A stretch of DNA of 64,000 nucleotides, taken from Thermoplasma volcanium GSS1 (GTDB lineage Archaea; Thermoplasmatota; Thermoplasmata; Thermoplasmatales; Thermoplasmataceae). Under the pieces are notes generated by a model that worked only from the letters and a program-made list of their open reading frames with translations, was not told the DNA's origin and searched no databases. Positions within the stretch are counted from its first letter, which is position 1, and the number at the start of each line of letters is the position of its first letter. Positions 9,811 through 17,793 of this stretch are shown here, piece by piece. The stretch spans positions 744,001-808,000 of the forward strand of contig NC_002689.2 in NCBI RefSeq assembly GCF_000011185.1, in the 5' to 3' direction. The translations under genes and the position numbers were made by a program.

Positions 9811-10169
9811 TCCTCAATATACATCAGAGGATAATCCATCTCCGGAACATACCTCAGCCTTGCCTTCACCACAGAGCCTTCATAATCGACTTTTACCATT
9901 ACGTCAAGCATTTCACCAGAAAGCGTTAAGTATTTGTAAACCCCAGGTTTTTTATTATTTACATTCGGATCTATCTTAACCTCAGCTTCGACAACAAATG
10001 GCTGAACCATTATGCTATCTCTAATGGCCTTCTCTAACGAAGATATATTGGACTGGTTCAGCGGGATGCCGACGTACTGGTGATATACTGTCCCCAACTT
10101 TATTCCTGCTTCAAATATGGCTCTTTCCCTTGAGGTACATTTAAAATAATGGGCGGCTGGATCCTTCAT
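9807..10169 (-). CDS. mptD: Archaeal dihydroneopterin aldolase (MptD, DUF381)
   Basis: Converts 7,8-dihydroneopterin to 6-hydroxymethyl-dihydropterin and glycolaldehyde in archaeal pterin (folate or methanopterin) synthesis. The 120-residue length fits the family, as does the motif RERAIFEAGIKLGTVYHQYV at about 14-33. The later AIRDSIMVQPFVVEAEVKI strand also matches. It is the first gene of a five-gene operon with overlapping ends, upstream of the THEP1-like gene. The folylpolyglutamate synthase at 26 kb would act later in the same pathway. Confidence 0.82.
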   Translation of the reverse strand: MKDPAAHYFKCTSRERAIFEAGIKLGTVYHQYVGIPLNQSNISSLEKAIRDSIMVQPFVVEAEVKIDPNVNNKKPGVYKYLTLSGEMLDVMVKVDYEGSVVKARLRYVPEMDYPLMYIEE

Positions 10170-10204
10170 CTCACAGTAATAACATAAATATAGATAAATA
10201 ATTC

Positions 10205-12862
10205 TTATCTGTGTTTTAGATATCCGAGTATCCTGGCAACCAATGAATCATCCACATTATGGTTTACCCGGTTGAAATTGAGTAAATACTCTATAAACTT
10301 ATCTGGATCCTCCGTGAATGTTATGTATTTTCTTATCTCTTCTTCCAGATTTATGCTATTTGGATTATCGACTTCCTCCAAACGATAATCAACTTTACCC
10401 GTATTTACTGGTGTTCTTAATGATATGTATGCTATTAGAGTCTTAATTTTTGATCGGTCTAAAGATTGGCTTTTGCTGTATATGGTTTTGTAAAAATGAA
10501 GCTGTTTCGTGTGTTCTTTCTGCCGAGTCGTGGTTTTATCTGTTTTATAATCAACTATGTAATAGTAGTCCCCGGACTGAAAAACTGCGTCCAGCTTTCC
10601 ATATAGGATAAACGATTTAGCCTCTGGCAGCAAATATTGTCCAGGTAAAGTCACCTCTTCCTCCGCCGATATTTGCACTGCACCGTACCTCTTCTGCATA
10701 TCATCAATGACCTTCAGTATATTATCATATTGGGGTCGATAATTCGGTGGAATTTCTAACTCTGTTGATTCCTTTTTGAACAAAAGTTCGGCGAGTGTGT
10801 GTATCTCCGAACCTTGCTTCATTGCTGGCACTTTGTACTTCAATCCAAGGATGTGCTCCTTTAGGAATTGAAACGGATCTTGCAAGCTCTGCAAAAGAGA
10901 GAATGAAATAACGTTGTTTTTCTTCATATTATCGCGTATAAGGTTCCTTATCCAAGCATATCTATCTAGAGCGTTAATAGCCTGATCAAACCTGCCGTTG
11001 ATGAAGGCTGAATAAGCTTCTATGTTTGGATCTACACTAGTAATGGAGTAATGTTCAGTCGAAGGTGCTGTTGGTTTTCCCGATTTAATCGCATATTTGT
11101 TGGCATATCTTTCCAAATGGTCAGTTATAATTATTAACGTATGTACCGGCCTAGTTATAGCTACAAAATCTACCCTTGTATCTTCGTCTTCAAGTTCTGT
11201 CGATATATCTCTTTTAGTTTTTTCCCTTATAAGTTCATAGGCACAAAGATCTACAACGCTAAAATTATCCCTAGTAGTCTTTGGAAGATAAATTACATGA
11301 TCAAATTCGAGACCTTTTGCCTTATGCACTGTTAATACAGAGATCCTTTCAGTATTCGAAGATTCCGTCAGTTCTTGATCGCACACTTCTAAATAATTAA
11401 GAAGATCTTGCCTGTCATTTATTCCATACATATAGAGGTATTCCTGCAAGTTCATGTAAATCCTCTTAGCTGTCCCATAATAGTCAGAGCCTAAAGATAC
11501 TGCTACAGGGAGTACTACGTTTTCGAATATTTGAAGGAGTTCCTTGATACCGCTTACACTAAATTTTTTCTTTATGGAATTTAACGTAGTGAAATTTAGA
11601 AGACTCGAGTTGCCGCTTTCAACGCTTTCCTTTATATTATAGGCTTCTGCAATTGACAATCCACTAAAAGGTGTAAAAAGACCTTTAATTAAAAAATCAT
11701 CATCGTCAAAAAGTATCATACGGAGAAAATCTAATACATCATTTTTCGCCATTTCGCTATTTGACGAAGTTGCGCTCGATGAATATTTAATCCCATGTGA
11801 ATCTAGGACTTTTGATATATTGATAACTTGTGCATTTGTCCTAGCTATTATCCCAACAGACCCTCTCGGAAATCTATCCAAAACGCTTAGGATATCAGAA
11901 TAAGAGCCTTCAATTACTTCGACGTATCCATCATGATCCCTTACGCTTGTCAACTTCTCAAGATCCTCATCAAGGCCGCCCTTAGTACTTTTTTTAAAAA
12001 ATTCCTTGGCATATTTTAATATTGCTTTTCCGTTCCTGTGATCTTCTGTTAAGTATTTGAGTTGGTGATTCGGGAAATTAGATATGAAATTTGAGAAACC
12101 ACCACCTTGGAAACCAAATATCGATTGTTTTTTATCCCCTACTGCATAGATATTTTCTGCAACTGATCCGGCAATCTTAGCCTCAAGATCTGAGACATCC
12201 TGCAACTCGTCGATTAATACGTATTTGTAATGTGGTTTTTCAGAAAGATTGATGAATTTGATAAGCATATCGTTGTAATCTATAACCTTTCGGTTTTCTT
12301 TTTCCTGTTCATATAAATTTATTATATTTATGAAATGAGTCATAAATATTTCAGCTTGATCCAATGTTAATTTATCTATCTTTTTCTCTTTAATGACACG
12401 ATCCATGTCCTCACGGACGGAATTCAAAATATTCTGTGGATCTTCGATACGGCCTATGTTATAGCTTTTCACGTATCTTATTGCATTTTCTATGCTCGGA
12501 ACCATTCTATCAATTATGTACGATCTATCGTAGTTAAAGACATGGTTATTTGTAAGATAATCATAGATTAGCTTTCTCAAAAAATTGTGGTTTATAATAT
12601 CTCTATAACCTAAATTTTTTACAAAGTGAAAAGCAAAGCTATGGAATGTATGGACATTAAGTTTGTGTAATTCTAGTTCTACACCTTCCCTTTGGGCAGT
12701 TTTTAGAATTGCTTCCCTCATATTATCAACGGCCTTGTTTGTAAACGTTAGGCAGAGTATATCATTTTGATCAACGCCAGATTTTACTAGACTGACGTAT
12801 TTACTGGAGAGGCTAGTTGTTTTTCCTGTACCAGGACCTGCAGATACAAGTGTTGTCTCCAT
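10205..12862 (-). CDS. UvrD/Rep-family helicase with C-terminal RecB-type nuclease
   Basis: An 885-residue superfamily 1A DNA helicase. It begins almost at the Walker A motif, SAGPGTGKTTSL at 7-18, followed by motif Ia CLTFTNKAVDNM. Motif II is DELQDVSDLE near 218, and motif V is SVLTVHKAKGLEFDHVIYLP near 525. The C-terminal domain carries a PD-(D/E)xK nuclease core: FILYGKLDAVF followed by YIVDYKTDKT near 770. Architecture resembles AddA or RecB-like repair enzymes, which process double-strand breaks. No AddB partner is encoded next to it. The gene sits 35 bases upstream of mptD on the same strand. Confidence 0.88.
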   Translation of the reverse strand: METTLVSAGPGTGKTTSLSSKYVSLVKSGVDQNDILCLTFTNKAVDNMREAILKTAQREGVELELHKLNVHTFHSFAFHFVKNLGYRDIINHNFLRKLIYDYLTNNHVFNYDRSYIIDRMVPSIENAIRYVKSYNIGRIEDPQNILNSVREDMDRVIKEKKIDKLTLDQAEIFMTHFINIINLYEQEKENRKVIDYNDMLIKFINLSEKPHYKYVLIDELQDVSDLEAKIAGSVAENIYAVGDKKQSIFGFQGGGFSNFISNFPNHQLKYLTEDHRNGKAILKYAKEFFKKSTKGGLDEDLEKLTSVRDHDGYVEVIEGSYSDILSVLDRFPRGSVGIIARTNAQVINISKVLDSHGIKYSSSATSSNSEMAKNDVLDFLRMILFDDDDFLIKGLFTPFSGLSIAEAYNIKESVESGNSSLLNFTTLNSIKKKFSVSGIKELLQIFENVVLPVAVSLGSDYYGTAKRIYMNLQEYLYMYGINDRQDLLNYLEVCDQELTESSNTERISVLTVHKAKGLEFDHVIYLPKTTRDNFSVVDLCAYELIREKTKRDISTELEDEDTRVDFVAITRPVHTLIIITDHLERYANKYAIKSGKPTAPSTEHYSITSVDPNIEAYSAFINGRFDQAINALDRYAWIRNLIRDNMKKNNVISFSLLQSLQDPFQFLKEHILGLKYKVPAMKQGSEIHTLAELLFKKESTELEIPPNYRPQYDNILKVIDDMQKRYGAVQISAEEEVTLPGQYLLPEAKSFILYGKLDAVFQSGDYYYIVDYKTDKTTTRQKEHTKQLHFYKTIYSKSQSLDRSKIKTLIAYISLRTPVNTGKVDYRLEEVDNPNSINLEEEIRKYITFTEDPDKFIEYLLNFNRVNHNVDDSLVARILGYLKHR

Positions 12863-13004
12863 CTAGATAGATCAATCGTTACTTCTAAAAAAAGATTGCT
12901 GCATAAAATTCAATTGCCTGCTTTAACAAATATATGCGAATTAATTGAATACTGTTAGCATGTGCGTATCCTGATATTATATGCGAACGATATGAAAATT
13001 TTAT

Positions 13005-14219
13005 ATGAAACCCTTTGCTAACCGATGCATGGATCATGCGGCCTTTGAAAAAGAAATCGACGAATTTAACGAAAGGATGATAGAGATAAGGAGAGATCTA
13101 CATGAACATCCCGAACTTTCGTATAAAGAGGTTAGAACTGCCAAGTTAGTTGCTGATACACTTAGGAGCTTTGGCATAGAGGTTCGTGAAAACGTTGGTG
13201 GGACTGGTGTTGTAGGGCTTCTAAGGGGTAAAAAGGGCAACGTGACGATAGGACTGAGAGCAGACATGGACGCTTTGCCAGTACAAGAACAGACCGGATT
13301 GCCGTTTGCGTCAAAGAACAGTGGGGTTATGCATGCGTGCGGTCACGATTCCCACGTCGCTATGTTGATAGGTGCTGCATATGTCCTTTCCAAGCATGGG
13401 GATGAACTAGACGGCAACGTAAAGTTCTTGTTCCAGCCTGCCGAGGAAGATGGCGGCAGGGGTGGAGCTTTGCCGATGATAGAAGATGGAGCATTAGAAA
13501 ACCCGCACGTAGACCATGTGTTTGGCTTACACGTGCTCGGCGATTTCCCGGCTGGATACTTTGCCATAAGGGGAGGTCCGATAATGGCTGCGCCTGACTC
13601 ATTCAAGATAGAGGTTCACGGAAGAGGCGGCCATGGATCAGCCCCATGGGATACAGTAGATCCCATATTCGTATCTTCCCAGATAATACAGGCTTTGTAC
13701 GGAATGCGATCGAGGAATGTGGATCAAAGGGATCCTTTGGTAATATCTGTTTGTTCTGTACACTCTGGAACAAAGGATAACATTATACCGGATAACGCCT
13801 TATTAGAAGGCACCCTGAGGACATTAGACGAAGACGTTCGGGCTGATATGAAGAAGAAGATATCGAACACCGCTGAGGCTGTAGCAGGTGCATTTGGAGC
13901 CAAGGCTGATGTTTCATTTATAGAGAATGCATATCCTGTGACCTATAACGACCCAGCAATAACCGAAGAAGTTAAAAGTATACTCTCGAGCATAAAGGGG
14001 ATGAAAACGATGGAAACAAAACCTCTTCTCGGGGGAGAAGATGTATCAAGATTTCTGCAAAGAGCACCTGGCACATATTATTTCCTCGGGACTAGAAATG
14101 AAAAGAAGGGCATAATATATCCAAACCACAGCTCTAAATTTACTGTGGACGAGGATTATTTGAAGTATGGTGCACTATCGCATGTACTTGTGGCAATGCA
14201 TTTTGCGGGTAAAAAATAA
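13005..14219 (+). CDS. M20 family amidohydrolase / metallopeptidase
   Basis: A 404-residue zinc hydrolase of the M20D type (N-acyl-L-amino acid or IAA-amino acid amidohydrolases). Metal ligands are visible in HACGHDSHVAML near 108-119 and FQPAEEDGGRGG near 140, and the dimerisation-domain motif GRGGHGSAPWDTVDP near 205. The C-terminal metal ligand is in YPNHSSKF. It probably releases amino acids from N-acylated forms or trims carboxy-terminal residues of peptides, which suits a peptide-scavenging heterotroph. An ATG at 13026 is an alternative start. Monocistronic. Confidence 0.88.
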   Translation: MKPFANRCMDHAAFEKEIDEFNERMIEIRRDLHEHPELSYKEVRTAKLVADTLRSFGIEVRENVGGTGVVGLLRGKKGNVTIGLRADMDALPVQEQTGLPFASKNSGVMHACGHDSHVAMLIGAAYVLSKHGDELDGNVKFLFQPAEEDGGRGGALPMIEDGALENPHVDHVFGLHVLGDFPAGYFAIRGGPIMAAPDSFKIEVHGRGGHGSAPWDTVDPIFVSSQIIQALYGMRSRNVDQRDPLVISVCSVHSGTKDNIIPDNALLEGTLRTLDEDVRADMKKKISNTAEAVAGAFGAKADVSFIENAYPVTYNDPAITEEVKSILSSIKGMKTMETKPLLGGEDVSRFLQRAPGTYYFLGTRNEKKGIIYPNHSSKFTVDEDYLKYGALSHVLVAMHFAGKK

Positions 14220-14277
14220 TCCCGCTATTATAATATTTTATTACTGTACATGCACTCTTTGGAGTATCGAATAGATC

Positions 14278-14931
14278 CTAAGGCTGCTTAAAGCCGCAAT
14301 ACGGGCAGTATACTGAATCAATAGGTATATCTTTTCCGCAGTTAGGGCATCTTTTCGTTTTAGGAAGCGCTTTGGTTTCTTCTCCCTTTTCGAGTCTTTC
14401 CGGATTTATTTCACTAAAAGTAGTTTCTATGAAATTCTTATTTTGGTTTTCAGCACCTTCCTTTTTGCCTGCGTTTATATACATACCTATATTCGCCGTA
14501 GGCGCCTTTGCCCTTGCTAGCTCTATTTCCCTTCTCTTTTCCTCTTCGGACTTAATTTTTTCTTCTTGCTCATGTCTACGTTTAGCATCAGTCGTCCATC
14601 TCATCATTTCAGACTGCCATTTACCTGGGTCTTTCAAAACAAAAGTTGCTCTATCATCACCTTTTTCGGTGGTAAACTCGACTGAAAGGGTCTTTTTAGT
14701 CCCTAACTTGATCTTAGGTACTGCGATCGATATATTTACCACCAAGTACAGCGGAAGATCTAGAAGAATTTTAGAGGGATGAGCATGAATGAGTCCCCTA
14801 TGACCCTTTTCTTCGTATATTAGCCTCTTATCTGTGAGGTAAAGTGTACCCTTAAAGTACTGCTCTCCCCCTCTTGTCATGCTTGATTTCTCTTGCAGAA
14901 GTTCGTGTTCGTCTGGATCGTATACTGGCAT
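14278..14931 (-). CDS. PH-like domain protein with C-terminal zinc ribbon (function unknown)
   Basis: I do not recognise a characterised family. Residues about 10-110 look like a PH/GRAM-type beta domain (GTLYLTDKRLIYEEKG is typical of that fold). They are followed by a charged helical stretch, about 112-145, rich in Lys and Glu that may be a coiled coil. The last 25 residues are a zinc ribbon, KRCPNCGKDIPIDSVYCPYCG, with two CxxC pairs. No signal peptide or transmembrane segment is seen. It lies between M20 and TFS genes without obvious functional coupling. Confidence 0.75.
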   Translation of the reverse strand: MPVYDPDEHELLQEKSSMTRGGEQYFKGTLYLTDKRLIYEEKGHRGLIHAHPSKILLDLPLYLVVNISIAVPKIKLGTKKTLSVEFTTEKGDDRATFVLKDPGKWQSEMMRWTTDAKRRHEQEEKIKSEEEKRREIELARAKAPTANIGMYINAGKKEGAENQNKNFIETTFSEINPERLEKGEETKALPKTKRCPNCGKDIPIDSVYCPYCGFKQP

Positions 14932-14999
14932 CGCTTATGTTAGTAAAGAATACATATAAACATTTCTTATTTTAATTTAAAGACTAATTTTGTCGAAGA

Positions 15000-15302
15000 T
15001 CAGTATTCCCTCCAACGATATCCACATTCTTCACAGGTATAGAATTTTGTTTCTGGCTCATCAGCCGATCTTGTTTGCTTGAGTACATATCTTGCTCCTT
15101 TATGGTGGCAGCGTGGACAAATTGCATCTGAATCTAGTGGCTCAGCTGATACTTCTTCTCGGATCATTATAGTTTCCTTATCGTTGCTTTTATTCACTAT
15201 CTTGAGATCTTCCTTTTTCTTTGAAACTTCATACCCACATGAAGGGCATACATATCTGCCGTTTACAGGAGTCATCAGACTTCCACATTTGGGGCAAAAC
15301 AT
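15000..15302 (-). CDS. tfs: Transcription elongation factor S (TFS / RpoM-like)
   Basis: Archaeal TFIIS homologue that stimulates RNA cleavage by backtracked RNA polymerase. The N-terminal zinc ribbon is FCPKCGSLM...YVCPSCGYEV, and the C-terminal ribbon CPRCHHKGARY...YTCEECGYRWREY. The acidic tip loop QTRSADEPET, which reaches the polymerase active site and holds the essential DE pair, is intact. The ATG at 15302 places the first ribbon at the extreme N-terminus as in the family; an upstream TTG at 15320 is less likely. It is divergent from the CoA-binding protein gene. Confidence 0.95.
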   Translation of the reverse strand: MFCPKCGSLMTPVNGRYVCPSCGYEVSKKKEDLKIVNKSNDKETIMIREEVSAEPLDSDAICPRCHHKGARYVLKQTRSADEPETKFYTCEECGYRWREY

Positions 15303-15352
15303 AGATAGAGATGATTGCAAATTCCTATTTAAATGATATTTTAATAATCCCT

Positions 15353-15368
15353 ATGAAATTAATTTCAT
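15353..15368. promoter_or_regulatory. Perfect 16-bp palindrome in divergent promoter region
   Basis: ATGAAATTAATTTCAT lies between the divergent tfs and CoA-binding protein genes. A near-identical sequence occurs at 31875-31891 upstream of the second glutamate dehydrogenase and a one-mismatch version at 15910-15924. The shape suits a dimeric HTH regulator; the regulator is unknown. Confidence 0.45.
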
Positions 15369-15484
15369 GATTATTTTCTGGTCTACGTTTTTTTCGCAGA
15401 TCCTTTCAAGACAAAATAATCAAAAATTTACTGTCTAGATCCTAGTGACAAAGGATTTCAATATTGATTTTTGAATATGCATTT

Positions 15485-15889
15485 ATGGATCAAATAGTGG
15501 ATATATTAACACATTACAAGAACGTTGCAGTTGTAGGCATTTCATCAAATCCTGAAAAGGACAGCTACAGAGTAGCCAAATACTTAATGGAACACGGGTT
15601 TAGAGTGATTCCTGTAAATCCTAATCTCTCTTCATGGGAAGGCTTAAAGGCTTATCCTTCAGTATCTGCTATAGAGGATAAAGTCGAGATCGTAGATGTG
15701 TTCAGGAAACCAGAGGCGGTACTTGAAGTAGTAGACGATGCTTTGAAGGTTTCGCCTAAAGTCATCTGGATGCAAGAGGGCGTAGTAAATGAAGAGGCAA
15801 GGCAATTAGCCGAAAAACACGGCATTAATGTGGTCATGGACAAATGCATGATGAAGGAACACATCAAACTGGCCAATAGTCAGAGATAA
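15485..15889 (+). CDS. CoA-binding (YccU-type) domain protein
   Basis: A 134-residue Rossmann-fold protein of the CoA_binding_2 family. The nucleotide loop VVGISSNPEKDSYRVAKYL at the N-terminus, the strand VIPVNPNLSSWEGLKAYPSV, and the C-terminal VVMDKCMMKEH match this family. Members bind CoA, and their physiological role is poorly known. The ATG at 15485 starts seven codons after an upstream TTG at 15464 and gives the normal N-terminus. It is divergent from tfs across a region that carries the ATGAAATTAATTTCAT palindrome. Confidence 0.85.
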   Translation: MDQIVDILTHYKNVAVVGISSNPEKDSYRVAKYLMEHGFRVIPVNPNLSSWEGLKAYPSVSAIEDKVEIVDVFRKPEAVLEVVDDALKVSPKVIWMQEGVVNEEARQLAEKHGINVVMDKCMMKEHIKLANSQR

Positions 15890-15909
15890 AATGCGATCCC
15901 TTATTATTA

Positions 15910-15924
15910 ATGAAGTAATTTCAT
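15910..15924. promoter_or_regulatory. Imperfect copy of the ATGAAA-TTTCAT palindrome
   Basis: ATGAAGTAATTTCAT, one mismatch from a symmetric site, lies 12 bases upstream of the ATG of the small gene at 15936. It resembles the sites at 15353 and 31875. Its position at the transcription start would suit a repressor operator. Confidence 0.35.
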
Positions 15925-15935
15925 ATTGATTATCC

Positions 15936-16229
15936 ATGGTCTATGTCGTATACACATACGAGAAAGCAAATGAAAAGGATGCTGAGGAATTCCTCAAGAA
16001 CGATACTGTTTCAAGGTTGACTGTTGTAAAGAAAGATGGTGCTGCATACGGGCTATCAGGAAACATATTAATGCTGGAAGGAAACGAAGACATTGTTAAG
16101 AAACTCAAAGAACTGAAGCCTGATAGTTTGAAGGAAGTAAACGCAGAAGAAGCGGAAAAAATACATCATGCGATAAAAAATGAAAATGAAAATGCTGAAA
16201 GTGGCATGGGCTTCATTTTTGGAGATTAA
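15936..16229 (+). CDS. Small uncharacterised protein
   Basis: A 97-residue protein, not recognised. It is soluble, strongly charged and Glu/Lys-rich, with an alternating strand-helix pattern (MVYVVYTYEKA, then DAEEFLKND, then SRLTVVKKDG) and a glycine-rich C-terminal tail ESGMGFIFGD. Codon usage resembles its neighbours and the ATG follows a TTATTATTAATG stretch typical of short leaders. It lies between the CoA-binding protein and sdhD, convergent to the latter. A palindrome lies at its promoter. Confidence 0.7.
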   Translation: MVYVVYTYEKANEKDAEEFLKNDTVSRLTVVKKDGAAYGLSGNILMLEGNEDIVKKLKELKPDSLKEVNAEEAEKIHHAIKNENENAESGMGFIFGD

Positions 16230-16261
16230 TATTATAAAAAAATATTAAAATTTAAAATAGT

Positions 16262-16633
16262 TTATGTTGGAAAAGTCATCCTTGATACAAGAACAGCAAG
16301 TATTGTTCCATAAATTATTGTTATAACGTATATCACCATTAGTGCTATCCCTATGTATTTCTTTGATTTATCGCTTATGCTCGTATCGTCAATTACGTGG
16401 GAAAGACCATTTATGCCATGGTAAGTAACGATGTATACGAATATTAAAAAGAATGCTAGCCACCACGGATTATGGAGCTGATTTACAACTGACCCAAAGA
16501 GGGCAACAGGATTTCCAAAGTTTATATGTGCAACATAGAGATGCACACCGAGGAAGAACACGAGGAAGAGGCCAGTAGCTGCCTGTACAAATCTGTTCAG
16601 TGCCCCGTATCTTACCTTAGAACTTTTTTCCAT
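16262..16633 (-). CDS. sdhD: Succinate dehydrogenase membrane subunit D
   Basis: A 123-residue protein with three hydrophobic segments and a conserved histidine in the second half of helix one (LVFFLGVHLYVAH), suited to bind heme b or quinone. It is the last gene of the sdhABCD operon and shares its start with the sdhC stop (overlap at 16633). Together with SdhC it anchors the dehydrogenase to the membrane. Assignment as C or D is positional. Confidence 0.85.
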   Translation of the reverse strand: MEKSSKVRYGALNRFVQAATGLFLVFFLGVHLYVAHINFGNPVALFGSVVNQLHNPWWLAFFLIFVYIVTYHGINGLSHVIDDTSISDKSKKYIGIALMVIYVITIIYGTILAVLVSRMTFPT

Positions 16634-17055
16634 CAGAACTTCACCCCCGCGAACTGAAGAGCATAATAGTCGAAGAGTCCAAGAAGTATCATTGAAATAA
16701 CTTCGAAGATTATGAACAGAGCTTTATTCTTGTTCAGGCCGATACCAAACTCGTTCAACGCAAGCCTCACACCGTTGGCTCCATGGTAAAATATGACTAA
16801 CGCGAGTAGGAAATCGAGTACAAGAAAACTGTCATATGGACCCACGGTAATCGAAGTTACTATCTTGTTGTAGTCTATGCCGTTAGGGCCAGGGTGAAGG
16901 AGATTCGATAGAACAATGTAGTGCAGATATAGATAAAACAGTATAACTATACCGGAAATTCTGTGCATAGTGAAAGCAAAGTAGTCCCAACCCTTTCTGT
17001 AAAACTTGGCCCATGACCATATACCTTCTCTAATTTCCTTATTTGCTTCAACCAA
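16633..17055 (-). CDS. sdhC: Succinate dehydrogenase membrane subunit C (cytochrome b)
   Basis: A 140-residue integral membrane protein with three transmembrane segments. The stretch FAFTMHRISGIVILFYLYLH matches the H-R-I-S-G motif of SdhC, with a histidine for heme b, and a later YHGANGVRLALNEFG matches the second heme-side motif. It lies between sdhB and sdhD with six bases and one-base spacing respectively. It should transfer electrons from SdhB to the quinone pool used by the bd oxidase. Confidence 0.9.
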   Translation of the reverse strand: MVEANKEIREGIWSWAKFYRKGWDYFAFTMHRISGIVILFYLYLHYIVLSNLLHPGPNGIDYNKIVTSITVGPYDSFLVLDFLLALVIFYHGANGVRLALNEFGIGLNKNKALFIIFEVISMILLGLFDYYALQFAGVKF

Positions 17056-17061
17056 TTTAAT

Positions 17062-17784
17062 CTACCTCCCAAATATACTTGCAAGTTCAATCTTTAGAGC
17101 GGTCTTTCTAAGCTTCTGAATAGCGAAGGATGGATTTACACCCTTAGGACAGACCTCAGTGCACTCACCTGCAAAATGGCAGCGTGCAGTCCCGTTCTCT
17201 CCATCGACTACTTCTACCCTGTATTTTGCGCCTTTGTCCCTGTTATCAGCTATGTATCTCCAAGCGGCAGCTAGTGGTGCAGGCCCAAGATAAGACGGAT
17301 CAGAACCTTCGATAGGACATGCAGCCATGCACAAACCGCATTTAATGCACATAGCGTAATTTGCATATTCATGGAATTGTTCAGGAGTCTGGGACAATTC
17401 CTTATCGTACTTTCCATCGTCGTCTCTAATCACGTACGGTTTTACTTCCTTGTATTTGTCAAAGAATGGGTCAATGTCAACAACAAGATCTCTTATTACC
17501 TTATAGTGTTTCAATGGCTCTATCCTTATCTTATCGCTCTTCAAATCCTCTATTATTGTGGAGCACGCCATACGTGGCTTTCCCTGTATCTCCATCCCGC
17601 AGCTTCCGCAAATCTCCATCCTGCAGGAGTATCTAAAGGATAGGGTCTGATCTAGATTTTCCTTGATGTAGAGTAGACCCTCCAGAACGGTAGAAACTTT
17701 GTCTTTTGGAACATTGTACTTTTGGAAATAAGTCTTTCCCGAGCCATCCTTTCTTTTAATTTCAAACTCAAATTCATCCGACAT
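17062..17784 (-). CDS. sdhB: Succinate dehydrogenase iron-sulfur subunit
   Basis: A 240-residue subunit that passes electrons from FAD to quinone. The [2Fe-2S] domain has YSCRMEICGSCGMEIQGKPR and a following ACS cysteine (about 53-78). The [4Fe-4S] site is CIKCGLCMAACPI (about 147-159), and the third site CHFAGECTEVCPKGVNP (about 203-219). All expected cysteines are present. It lies nine bases downstream of sdhA. Confidence 0.96.
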   Translation of the reverse strand: MSDEFEFEIKRKDGSGKTYFQKYNVPKDKVSTVLEGLLYIKENLDQTLSFRYSCRMEICGSCGMEIQGKPRMACSTIIEDLKSDKIRIEPLKHYKVIRDLVVDIDPFFDKYKEVKPYVIRDDDGKYDKELSQTPEQFHEYANYAMCIKCGLCMAACPIEGSDPSYLGPAPLAAAWRYIADNRDKGAKYRVEVVDGENGTARCHFAGECTEVCPKGVNPSFAIQKLRKTALKIELASIFGR

Positions 17785-17793
17785 CGAATCACC

